Below are positions 11,601-20,100 of a stretch of 64,000 nucleotides of DNA, one piece after another. Numbering within the stretch: position 1 is the stretch's first letter; each line of letters begins with the position of its first letter. A program made the translations under genes and the position numbers. The notes below the pieces were generated by a model. That model had not been told where the DNA came from and did not search any database. It saw only the letters and a program-made list of their open reading frames with translations. The stretch is from Oxalobacteraceae bacterium (GTDB lineage: Bacteria > Pseudomonadota > Gammaproteobacteria > Burkholderiales > Burkholderiaceae_D). The DNA lies in NCBI GenBank assembly GCA_013284265.1, contig JABTBR010000040.1, positions 1 through 64,000 on the forward strand. Reading direction: 5' to 3'.

Positions 11601-13865
11601 GCCGCCATCGGCGCCATGAGCACGGCCCAGGCCAATGGTCTGAGCACCCTGCAGATCAACAAGCTGGCAACGGCGGCACTGGCCGCGCTGAGCACCGGCG
11701 TGATCGGCAAGCTGAGCTCCGACCAGATCGTGGCGCTGACCTCGACCCAGGTGGCCAATATGACCACCGCCCAGGTCGCCGCACTGAGCACCGCCAGCAT
11801 CGCGGCGCTGGAAACGGCCGACCTGGTGGGCTTGAGCACGGCCGGTATGGCGGCGCTGAAAACGAGCCAGATCGGTGCCTTGACGACCGACCAGATCGGC
11901 GTGCTGTCGACCAACCAGATCGTCGCGCTGACCACGGCCGATATGGCCGCCGGCCTGACGACCGACCAGATCGTGGCGCTGAGCTCGAACCAGGCCGCGG
12001 CGCTGACCTCGTCCCAGGTGCTGGCGCTGGCGACGCGCAATATCGCGGCGCTCGAAACGGTCGACTTCGCCGCGCTGAAAACGGCGGCGGTGGCGGCCCT
12101 GTCGGCTGGCCAGATGAAGGCCCTGACGACCGACCAGATCGTGGCCCTGTCCACGGCCGAAGCGGCCGCGCTGAACTCGGTGCAGGTGACCGCGCTCAGT
12201 TCGGATTCGATCGGTGCGCTGGAAACGGGCGACCTGAATGCGCTGAGCACCGCGTCCATCAGTGCGCTGACCTCGGCCCAGCTGCAAGGTCTGAGCACGC
12301 TGCAGATCAACAAGCTGGCCACCGCTTCGCTGGCTGCCTTGAGCACCGGTAACGTGGGACGCCTGTCGAGCGACCAGATCGTGGCGCTGACCTCGAGCCA
12401 GGTCGCCAGCCTGACCACCGCCCAGGTGGCCTCGCTGTCGACCGCCGGTCTCGATGCGCTGGAAACGGCTGACATCGTCGGCCTGACCACCAGCGGCATG
12501 GCGGCGCTGCGCACCAACCAGCTGCGTTCGCTGAGCACCGATCAGATCGGTGTACTGTCGACCAACCAGCTGGCCGCGCTGGGAACGGCGGCCTTCTCGG
12601 TCGGCCTGTACAGCGACCAGATCGGCGTGCTGACCACCGCACAGGCGGCATCGCTGACCACGGCCCAGGCCGCGGCCATGTCGACGGCCAACATCGCCGC
12701 GATCAGCACGGCCGATGTGGCGGTGCTGGCAACGGCGGCCTTCGGGGCCATGTCCTCGGCCCAGATCGGCGCCCTGGGCACCGATCAGGTGGTGGCGCTG
12801 ACCTCCAACCAGGTCGCCGCCTTCGATACCCGCCAGATCAAGGGCTTGAGCACCAACTCCCTGGCCGCGCTGGAAACACGCGACCTGGTGGGTCTGAAAA
12901 CGGCGGCGGTCAATGCGCTGAGCACCGGCCAGATCAAGGCGCTGACGACCGACCAGATCAAGTCGATGAGCACGACGCAGATCCATGCCTTGAGCACGGT
13001 CCAGATCCATGCCCTGACCAGTGACCAGGTTCAGGTACTGAGCACGGCCCAGGTGAAAGCGCTGATCAGCCTGACGCCGGTGGTGCTGGACCTGAACAAC
13101 AACGGCATCCAGACCCTGAGCATCACCGAGGGCGTGCAGTTCGACCTGGCGGCCGCTGGCCAGAAGGTCAGCACGGGCTGGGTGGCGGGCGGCGACGGCT
13201 TGCTGGTACTGGACCGCAACGGCGATGGCAGCATCAACGACGGTTCGGAACTGTTCGGTTCGGGTACCACGCTGGCGAATGGTCAGAAAGCCGACACCGG
13301 CTACCAGGCCATGGCTGAACTCGACAGCAACCACGATGGCGTGCTCTCCAGCGCTGACGCCCGCTTCGGCGAGCTGCAGGTCTGGGTGGACGGCAACGCG
13401 GACGGCGTCAGCCAGACCGGCGAACTGAAATCGCTCGCCGATCTGAACATCAGCAAGCTGAACCTGGATGTGACGAAGGGTGGCGCTGTGGACAACGGCA
13501 ACATCGTCGGTCTGAACTCGACCTACGAGACTACCGACGGCCAGAGCCATACGGCGGGTGACGTCTGGTTCCTGACGGCACCGGCGGCCACGGCCGATAT
13601 GCGCGGCAATGTCACCGGCATGGTGCAGGCGATGGCCTCCTTCGGCGGCGACGCCGCGGCGGCCACCACCCCGGCCCAGTCGCTCAGCCTGCAGACGGGC
13701 GGCGTCAATGCCAGCGTGGCGCAGATGGCCGGCGTGCTCAGTCAGTTCGGCGCCGACGGCAAGCTGCTCGGCGGTGGCGAAGAACTGGCCGCTACCGACA
13801 GCACGCTGCGCCTGAACGCGCTGCATGCGAACGGCGGTCACGGCTTGCTGGCCGCGCCGAAGTAA
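2673..13865 (+). CDS. Giant octapeptide-repeat protein 1, probable type I secretion substrate
   Basis: A 3730-aa protein. The start at 2673 is set by AGGGAG 7 nt upstream. From about residue 5 to 3460 it consists of some 430 octads of the form L-[ST]-[ST]-x-Q-[IV]-x-A. It has no signal peptide, and the octad part is rich in L, A, S, T, Q, I and V with almost no aromatic residues and no Cys. Octads of type L-E-T-x-D-[LF] recur every 10, 7 and 10 units, giving a 217-aa super-repeat. The C-terminal 270 residues hold a VLDLNNNG entry motif and three EF-hand-like calcium loops, DRNGDG (about 3514), DSNHDG (about 3551) and DGNADG (about 3573), then a tail ending LLAAPK. No RTX nonapeptides are seen. 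The C-terminal domain is of a kind found in T1SS-exported proteins, and a HlyB/HlyD pair lies downstream. The octad region is not a family I recognise; an adhesin or surface-layer role is inference. Confidence 0.85.
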   Translation: MSFVTSFSTDQIAALSTDEIISLSTADLAALNSDQFGAFTSIQIPVLTSSQIAGAFNSVQITSLTTLQASVLTSSQLAALTTAGLSNMGTSDVAALQTLAVVGLTSAQVKALNTDQIIAITTAQANTLSSQQIVGLSSANIAAMDTQDVAALKTAAVAVLTSAQVSALTTDQAANMVTAQVAALSTAAIAGGLNSDQAGVLTSNQVQAMSSAQVFALSTAAIAALPTRDVAAIATAAIAALKTSQIGALTTDQVSRLSTDQIVALSSAAMATGLTTDQIVALSSTQAAALSTAQVVALATRNIAALETADFAALKTAAVAALTAGQMKALTTDHIVALSTAEAAAMTSVQLVALNSDAIGALETGDLNALATATIGAMTSAQAVGLSTLQINKLATASLAVLNTANIAKLSSDQVVALTSTQLANMTTAQIAALSTDSIAALETADLVGLSTNGVVALKTNQIAALTTDQIGVLSTNQVAAFSTAAMAVGLTTDQIVALSSNQAGALSTAQVVAMATRNIAALETVDFAALKTAAVAALTAGQMKALTTDQVVALSTAEAAALSSVQVTALGSDSIGALETGDLNALTVAAIGALTTAHAAGLSTLQINKLATASLAALGTAVISKLSSDQIVALTSTQVANMTTAQIASLATEAIAALETADLVGLSTNGVAALKTNQIAALTTDQIGALSTNQIVALSTAAMAAGLTTDQIVALSSNQAGALSTAQVVALATRNIAALETVDFAAMKTAAVAALSTGQMKALTTDQIVALSTAEAAALSSAQLNSLGSDAIGALETSDLNAVTVATIGALATAQVAGLSTLQINKLATASLAALSTAVISKLSTDQIVALTSTQVANMTTNQIAALSTDSIAALETADLVGLSTNGVAALKTNQIAALTTDQIGALSTNQIVALSTAAMAAGLTTDQIVALSSNQAGALSTAQVVALATRNIAALETVDFAALKTAAVAVLTTGQMKALSTDQIVALSTAEAAAMSSAQFVALNSDAVGALETGDLNALTVATIGAMTTAQASGLSTLQINKLATASLAALSTGVIGKLSSDQIVALTSTQVANMTTNQIAALATASIAALETADLVGLSTAGVAALKTSQIGALTTDQIGALSTNQVVALTTADMSVGLTTDQIVALSSNQAGALSTAQVVALATRNIAAMETVDFAALKTAAVAALTAGQMKALTTDQIVALSTAEAAALSSVQVTALGSDAIGALETGDLNALTVAAIGSLTTAHAAGLSTLQINKLATASLAALSTGVISKLSSDQIVALTSTQVANMTTAQIAALATDAIAALETADLVGLSTAGVAALKTSQIGALTTDQIGVLSTNQIVALTTADMAVGLTTDQIVALSSNQAGALTTAQVVALATRNIAAMETVDFAALKTAAVAALTAGQMKALTTDQIVALSTAEAAALSSVQVTALGSDAIGALETGDLNALTVAAIGSLTTAHAAGLSTLQINKLATASLAALSTGVISKLSSDQIVALTSTQVANMTTAQIASLATDAIAALETADLVGLSTNGVAALKTNQIAALTTDQIGALSTNQVVALSTAAMAAGLTTDQIVALSSNQAGALTTAQVVALATRNIAALETVDFAALKTAAVAAMSTAQMRALTSDQIVALSTAEAAALSTAQFASLSTDAIGALETGDLNAVSTNAIAALTTAQLGGLSTLQINKLATASLAALSTNNVSRLSSDQVVALTSTQVANMTTAQIASLSTASIAALETADLVGLSTAGVAALKTSQIGALTTDQIGVLSTNQIVALTTADMAVGLTTDQIVALSSNQAGALSTAQVVALATRNIAAMETVDFAALKTAAVAALTAGQMKALTTDQVVALSTAEAAALTSVQVAALGSDAIGALETSDLNALTVAAFGAMTTAQVVGLSTLQINKLATASLAAMSTANVSKLSSDQIVALTSTQVANMTTAQIASLATDAIAALETADLVGLSTAGVAALKTAQVAALTTDQIGVLSTNQIVALTTADMAAGLTTDQIVALSSNQAGALSTAQVVALSTRNIAALETVDFAALKTAAVAALTAGQMKALTTDQVVALSTAEAAALTSVQVAALGSDAIGALETGDLNALTVAAIGALSTAQANGLSTLQINKLATASLAALGTGVISKLSSDQIVALTSTQVANLTTNQIGALATAAISGLETADLVGLTTNGVVALKTAQIAALTTDQIGAMSTNQIAALGTAAMAAGLTTDQIVALSSNQAGALTAAQVLALSTRNLAAMETVDFAALKTAAVAALSSAQMRSLTTDQIVALSTTEAAALSSAQVLALLSDAIGALETSDLNALTVAAIGAMSTAQAAGLSTLQINKLATASLAALSTGVISKLNSDQIAALTSTQVANMTTAQIAGLATDAIAGMETADLVGLSTAGVAALKTAQVAALTTDQIGVLSTNQIVALTTADMAAGLTTDQIVALSSNQAGALTSAQILAMSTRNIAALETVDFAALKTAAVAGLSANQMKALTTDQIVALSTSVAAALNSAQFSALSSDSIGALETSDLNAVSTNAFGAMTTAQVAGLSTLQINKLATASFAALSTANLNRLSSDQMAALTSSHIAAMSSAQVAALSTASIVGMETADLAGLSTSAINALKTHQVAALSTDQIGALSTNQVAALNTAAMAAGLTTDQIVALSSNQAAALSTAQVVALSTRNIAALETVDFAALKTAAVAALTAGQMKALTTDQIVALSTAEAAALSSVQLTALSTDSIGALETSDLNAVTVAALGALTTAQAAGLSTLQINKLATASLAALSSGVISKLSTDQIVALTSTQVANMTTAQIASLSSDAIGALETADLVGLSTAGVAALKTAQIGALGTDQIGVLSTNQIVALSTAAMAAGLTTDQIVALSSNQAGALTSAQVLAMSTRNIAALETVDFAALKTATVAALTANQMKALTTDQIVALSTAEAAAMSSAQFAALNSDSVGALETGDLNALTVAAIGAMSTAQANGLSTLQINKLATAALAALSTGVIGKLSSDQIVALTSTQVANMTTAQVAALSTASIAALETADLVGLSTAGMAALKTSQIGALTTDQIGVLSTNQIVALTTADMAAGLTTDQIVALSSNQAAALTSSQVLALATRNIAALETVDFAALKTAAVAALSAGQMKALTTDQIVALSTAEAAALNSVQVTALSSDSIGALETGDLNALSTASISALTSAQLQGLSTLQINKLATASLAALSTGNVGRLSSDQIVALTSSQVASLTTAQVASLSTAGLDALETADIVGLTTSGMAALRTNQLRSLSTDQIGVLSTNQLAALGTAAFSVGLYSDQIGVLTTAQAASLTTAQAAAMSTANIAAISTADVAVLATAAFGAMSSAQIGALGTDQVVALTSNQVAAFDTRQIKGLSTNSLAALETRDLVGLKTAAVNALSTGQIKALTTDQIKSMSTTQIHALSTVQIHALTSDQVQVLSTAQVKALISLTPVVLDLNNNGIQTLSITEGVQFDLAAAGQKVSTGWVAGGDGLLVLDRNGDGSINDGSELFGSGTTLANGQKADTGYQAMAELDSNHDGVLSSADARFGELQVWVDGNADGVSQTGELKSLADLNISKLNLDVTKGGAVDNGNIVGLNSTYETTDGQSHTAGDVWFLTAPAATADMRGNVTGMVQAMASFGGDAAAATTPAQSLSLQTGGVNASVAQMAGVLSQFGADGKLLGGGEELAATDSTLRLNALHANGGHGLLAAPK
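3393..12640 (+). repeat. 651-nt coding super-repeat array of giant gene 1, 14 copies
   Basis: A conserved octad, LSTLQINK, marks each copy. The first marker codon is at 3828 and the last at 12291, a distance of 8463 nt, which is exactly 13 times 651. Each unit is 27 octads plus one extra residue (the Gly in the AMAAG-type octad). Neighbouring units are near-identical at DNA level over long blocks, for example 6250-6600 against 6900-7250, which suggests recent unequal exchange or gene conversion. Confidence 0.95.
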
Positions 13866-13901
13866 GCTAGTCCAGGCTGTCGCCCAGACGGCTTGAACAA
13901 G

Positions 13902-13933
13902 GCGGCGCCCCCGAAAGGTGGCGCCGCTTTTTT
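13902..13933 (+). terminator. Terminator between giant genes 1 and 2
   Basis: A hairpin with arms GCGGCGCC and GGCGCCGC and a GAAA-containing loop is followed by a run of six T. It lies about 40 nt after the first giant gene, so gene 2 probably has its own promoter in 13934-14100. Confidence 0.8.
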
Positions 13934-14115
13934 CTTTCTGAAAAGCTATTTCCCCAGGGCGTTTTGCCCACAGCCCCCCCTCGCGGGTGGCTTTAAAAAG
14001 TGCCCTGTGGAAATAATTAGCGTAAAATGGAATGCGTTTCCCGCGCGCCGGCCCCGTCTTGTCGCCGCCGCCTCCCAGTTCAATTGCAGCCTGCAATACC
14101 CCAAGGAGAATGGCG

Positions 14116-17100
14116 ATGAGCATCATCACCACGATGGATACCGACCAGATCGCCGCGCTTGAGCTCAGCTCGATCGCCTCGATGTCGATCGCCGATCTGG
14201 TGGCCCTGAACAGTGCGCAGGTGCGCGCCTTCAGCGCCGAGCAGATCGGCGCCTTCGGTACCGCGCACATCGCCGCGCTGACCCTGACCCAGATCAGCAC
14301 CGGCTTGAGCAGCGACCAGGTGACGGCCCTGAGCGCCAGCCAGGTCGGCGCGCTGAGCGTGCTGCAGGTGGCGGCCCTGCCCACCGCCTCCATCGCCGCG
14401 CTCGACGCCGCCGATATCGCCTCGCTGAAGGTGGCCGCGGTCGCGGGCATGTCGGTCAACCAGTTCAAGGCCTTCAGCATCGACCAGTTGGTTGGCCTCA
14501 ACAGCCAGCAGGCTGCCGTGCTGACCGAGACCCAGGTGGCGGCGCTGAGCACGGACAAGCTCGCCGCGCTGGAAACGGCCGATCTGGCGGCGCTGAAATC
14601 GGTGGTGATCACGGCCATGAGCACGGCCCAGATCGCGAACCTGACGCTGGACCAGGTGGCCGCGCTGGGCACGCGCCAGATCGCGGCCATGACCTTGAGC
14701 CAGGCGGCCAATGGCATGGGGGCGGCCCAGGTGGCGGCATTGTCGTCCAGCCAGCTCGGCGCCTTCGGCACCGGCCAGTTCGGCGCGCTCGGTACGGCGG
14801 CCATCGCCGCCATCGAAGTGGCCGATCTGGCCGGCCTGAAAGCGCCCCAGATCGCCGCCATCAAGCTCAGCCAGCTGGCGGCCCTGACGGCCGAGCAATT
14901 GGCGGCCCTGTCGAGCGCCCAGATCGCCGCGCTGACCGTGGCCAGCGCGGCCGCGCTGTCGACCGACCAGATCGTGGCGCTGACCGTGGCGCAGGCCGGC
15001 GCGCTGAGTTCGGCCCAGGTGGCCGCGTTCGGCAGCAATGCCATCGTCGCGCTCGAGACCGACGATGTCGCGGCCCTGAAGACGGCCGCCATCGCGGGCC
15101 TGTCGGCGGCCCAGGTCAAGGTGCTCAGCGCGGCCCAGGTCGCGGCCCTGAGCACGGCCCAGGCCGCGGCGCTGACGGCGCTGCAGGCGCCGTCGCTGAG
15201 CACCGACGCCATCGCCGCGCTGGAGCTCGCCGACCTGGCCGCCCTCAAGACCGCCGTGATCGCGGCCTTCAGTACGGCCCAGATAGGCGCGCTGACGAGC
15301 GAACAACTGGCCTCGATGGGCACGCGCCAGATCGTGGCCCTGACCGTGCAGCAGATCGCCTCGGGCTTGAATAGCGACCAGGTGATGGCGCTGTCGTCGG
15401 TCCAGCTGGGGGCGCTGAGCACGGCGCAGTTCGCCGCGCTGTCGACGGCCGCCATCGCGGCCATCGAGACGGCCGATATGGCCGGCCTGAAGCCGGCCGT
15501 GCTGGCGGCCATCAGGCCGAGCCAGCTCGCCGCCCTGAGCAGCGACCAGATCGCCGTGCTGTCGAGCGCCCAGATCGCCGGCTTGAGCGCGGCCAGCATG
15601 GCCGCCCTGTCGACCGACCAGATCGTGGCGCTGACGGCGGCCCAGGCCGGCGCGCTCAGTACGGCCCAGGTCGCCGCGCTGGGCAGCAATGCGCTGCTGG
15701 CGCTGGAGACGGCCGATTTCGCGGCGCTGAAGACGGCCGCCATCGCGGCCCTGAGCGCGGCCCAGGCCAAGGTCTTGAGCACCGACCAGATCATCGCGCT
15801 GAGCACGGCCCAGGCGGCCGCCTTGACCGACGCCCAGGCCGTCGCGCTGCGCACCGACGCGATCGCCGCGCTGGAGACGGCCGACCTGGCCGCGCTGCGC
15901 TCGAGCGCCGTCGCGCTGCTGGGCACGGCCCAGCTGGCGGCCCTCACCACCGACCAGATCGGCGCGCTGGCGACCCGCCAGATCGCCGCCCTGACGGCGG
16001 CCCAGATCGCCAATGGCCTCAATTCCGACCAGGTGGCGGCGCTGAGCTCGCGCCAGCTGGGCATCTTCAGTACGGCGCAGTTCAGCGCCCTGAGCACGGC
16101 GGCCGTGGCCGCCATCGAGACGGCCGATATCGGCGCCCTGAAAAGCGCTGCGATCGCGGCCATCCGCCTGAGCCAGCTGGCGGCGCTGACGACGGACCAG
16201 ATCGGCGCGCTGACGACGGCCCAGACGGCCGCGCTGAGCGTGGCCAGCGTGGCCGCCCTGTCCACCGACCAGTTGCAGGCGCTGTCGTCGAGCCAGCTGG
16301 GCGCGTTTGGCACGGCCCAGCTGAACGCACTGGGCAGCAATGCCATCCTGGCGCTGACGACCGACGCCTTCGCCGCCATGAAGACGGCCGCCATCGCGGC
16401 CCTGACGGTGGCCCAGGTCAAGGTCTTGAGCACCGACCAGATCGTCGCGCTGAGCACGGCCCAGGCCGCCGCGCTGACGACGCTGCAGGCGCCGGCCCTG
16501 CGCAGCGACGCCATCGCCGCGCTGGAGCTGGACGACCTGGCGGCCCTGAAGACCGGCGTGATCGCACTGCTGGGCACGGCCCAGGTGGCGGCGCTGACCT
16601 CGGACCAGATCGGCTCGATGGCCACGCGCCAGATCGCCGCGCTGACCGCGGCCCAGATCGCCAACGGCCTGTCCACCGACCAGGTGCTGGCGCTGACGCC
16701 GTCCCAGCTGGGCGCGCTCAGCACCGAACAGTTCGCCGCGCTGCGCAGCGACGCCATCGCCGCCATCGAGACGGCCGATATCGCCGGCCTGAAGACCAAT
16801 GCGATCGCCGCGCTCAAGCCGAGCCAGCTCGCCGCGCTGAGCAGCGACCAGATCGCCGCCATGAGCAGCCTGCAGATCGCCGCGCTGACGGCGGCCAGCA
16901 TCACCGCGCTGTCCACCGACCAGGTAGTGGCGCTGACGGCGGCCCAGGCCGGCGCGCTCGGTACGGCCCAGGCTGCCGCACTGAGCACGAACGCCATCGT
17001 GGCGCTGGAGACGGCAGACTTCGCCGCCTTGCGCACGGCCGCCATCGCCGCGCTGACGGCGGCCCAGCTCAAGGTGCTCACTACCGACCAGATCATCGCG

Positions 17101-20100
17101 CTTGGCACGGCCCAGGCCGGCGCGCTGACGGCCACCCAGGCCGCGGCCCTGCGCAGCGACGCCATCGCCGCGCTGGAACTGGACGACTTTGCCGCCCTCA
17201 AGACCGCCGTGATCGCCACGCTGGGCTCGGCCCAGGTGGCGGCCCTGACCACCGACCACATCGCCGCCATGGCCACCCGCCAGATCGCCGCCCTGACCGT
17301 GGCCCAGATCGCCAACGGCCTGTCCACCGACCAGGTGCTGGCCTTGTCCTCGTCCCAGCTGGGCGCGCTCAGCACGGAACAGTTCGCGGCCTTGCGTAGC
17401 GATGCCGTCGCCGCCATCGAGACGGCCGACATCGCCGGCCTGAAGACCAATGCGATCGCCGCGCTCAAGCCGGGCCAGCTCGCCGCGCTGAGCAGCGACC
17501 AGATCGCCGCCATGAGCAGTGCGCAGATCGCCGCGCTGACGGCGGCCAGCATCACGGCCCTGTCCACCGCTCAGGTGCTGGCGTTGACGACGGCCCAGGC
17601 CGGCGCGCTCGGCACGGCCCAGGCGGCCGCGCTGTCGACCAATGCCATCGTGGCGCTGGAGACGGAGGACTTCGCCGCCTTGAGGACGGCCGCTATCGCG
17701 GCCCTGACGGCGGCCCAGCTCAAGGTGCTCAATAGCGACCAGATCATCGCGCTCGGTACGGCCCAGGCGGCCGCGCTGACGACGGCCCAGGCCGCGGCCT
17801 TGCGCAGCGACGCCATTGCCGCGCTGGAGCAGGACGACCTGGCCGCGCTGAAGACGGCCGTGATCGCAACGCTGGGCACGGCCCAAGTCGCGGCCCTCAA
17901 CACTGATCAGATCGGCAACATGGCCACGCGCCAGATCGCCGCGCTGACGGCGGCCCAGATCGCCAACGGCCTGTCCACCGACCAGGTGGTGGCGCTGTCC
18001 TCGGCCCAGCTGGGCGCGCTCGGCACCGAACAGTTCGCGGCCTTGCGTACCGACGCCATCGCCGCCATCGAGACGGCCGACATCGGCGGCCTGAAGACCA
18101 ATGCCATCGCCGCGCTCAAGCCGAGCCAGCTTGCCGCGCTCACCAGCGACCAGCTCGCCGCGCTGACGAGCGCGCAGATCGCCGCGCTGACGACGGCCAG
18201 CATCGCCGCCCTGTCGACCAACCAGGTGCTGGCGCTGACGGCGGCCCAGGCCGGCGCACTGGGCACGGCCCAGGCGGCCGCGCTGTCGACCAATGCCATC
18301 GTGGCGCTGGAAACGGAAGACTTCGCCGCCTTGAGGACGGCCGCCATCGCGGCGCTGACGGCGGCCCAGATCAAGGTGCTCAATAGCGACCAGATCATTG
18401 CGCTCGGTACGGCCCAGGCCGGGGCGCTGACGACGGCCCAGGGCGCGGCGCTGCGTACCGACGCCATCGCCGCACTGGAACTGGACGACCTGGCCGCGCT
18501 CAAGACCCATGTGATCGCGGCGCTGGGCACGGCCCAGGTCGCGGCCCTGAGCACGGACCAGATCGCGACGATGGCCACGCGCCAGATCGCCGCCCTCAGC
18601 ACGACCCAGATCGCCGCCGGCCTGTCCACCGACCAGGTGCTGGCCTTGACGTCGAACCAGCTCGGGGCCTTCAGCACGGCGCAGTTCGCTGCGCTGCGCA
18701 GCGACGCCATCGCCGCCATCGAGACGGCCGATATCGCCGGGCTGAAGAGCAATGCCATCGCCGCCCTCAAGCTGAGCCAGCTGGCCGCGCTGACGAGCGA
18801 CCAGATTGCCTTGTTGTCCAGCGCGCAGATCGGTGCGCTGAGCACGGCCAGCATGGCCGCCCTGTCGACCAACCAGATCGTGGCGCTGACGGCGGCCCAG
18901 GCCGGGGTGCTGAGCACGGCCCAGGCGGCAGCGCTGTCCACCAATGCCATCGTGGCGCTGGAGACGGAGGACTTCGCGGCGCTGAGGACGGCCACCATCG
19001 CGGCCCTGTCTACGCTCCAGTTCAAGGCACTGAGCACCGACCAGATCATCGCGCTGACGACGGCCCAGGCGGCGGCGCTGACGACGGCCCAGCTGGCCGT
19101 GCTGGGCAGCGCCGCGCTGGCCGCGCTGGAAACGCTGGACATCGCCGAACTCAAGAGCGCCGCCATCGGCGCGCTGGCCAGCCAGCAACTGGCCGCGCTG
19201 GGCACCGAGCAGTTGGCCGCCTTGCGCACCGGCCAGATCGCCGCGCTGGCCACGGCCAGCCTGGCCGCCGGCCTGACGACCGACCAGGTGGTGGCGCTGG
19301 GCGCGGCCCAGTTCAACGCCTTCAGCACGGCCCAGTTCAACGCGCTGGCCACGCGGGCCATCGCGGCCATCGAGACGGCCGACATCGCCGCCCTGAAAAC
19401 CAGTTTCATCGCGACCCTCAGGACCGCCCAGCTGGCGGCCCTGGGCAGCGACCAACTGGCCAATCTGGGCACCCAGCAGATCGCCGCCCTGAGCAGCGCC
19501 AGTATCGCGGCCCTGTCCACCGACCAGGTGCTGGCGCTGCTGGCGCCCCAGGCCGCAGCCCTGAACACGGCGCAGGTGGCCGCGCTGAGCAGCCAGGCCA
19601 TCGTGGCGCTGGGCACCGAGCAGCTGGCCGCGCTGAAGACGGCCGCCATCGCCGTGCTCTCGTCGGTCCAGCTCAAGGCGCTGGGCAGCGACCAGATCAT
19701 CGCCCTGACATCGGCCCAGGCCGCTGCGCTGGGCAGTAGCCAGCTGCAGGTCCTGTCGACCGCGAATATCGCGTCCATCGAAACGGGCGACCTGATGGCG
19801 GTCAAGACCCATGCCATCGCCGCCCTCAGTACGGCCCAGCTGGCCGCGCTGACGACCGACCAGTTCGCCAGCCTGACAAGCGCCCAGGTCGCCGCGCTGG
19901 CCACGGCCAGCCTGGCCGCCGGCCTGTCCACCGACCAGGTGGTGGCGCTGTCGTCCAGCCAGCTGGCCGCCCTCGGCACGGCCCAGGCTTTCGCGCTGGG
20001 CACGGCCGCCATCGCGGCCATCGAGACGGCCGATCTGGCCGGCTTGAAGAACACCGTGTTCGCCGCCTTGCGCACGGCCCAGGTCGCCGCACTGACGACC

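Noticed and set aside
3393..12640. CRISPR-like regular repeats
   Set aside because: The repeats are continuous coding sequence with no unique spacers, and no cas genes are near.
2673..13865. Resemblance of LTTDQIVAL and LETVDF to TAL-effector repeats (LTPDQVVAI, ALETVQ)
   Set aside because: TAL repeats are 33-35 residues with a variable diresidue; here the unit is 8 residues with no such site. The proteins also carry a calcium-loop secretion module. The match is short and compositional.
2769..17567. A 4932-codon open frame on the minus strand across giant genes 1 and 2, and similar ones at 14080-21090 and on the plus strand over giant gene 3
   Set aside because: They are antisense shadows. 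The repeat codons (CTG, GCC, GCG, CAG, ATC) rarely give stop codons in the complementary frames. The first frame even runs through a terminator and a spacer. The sense frames have ribosome binding sites and a calcium-loop domain; the antisense ones do not.
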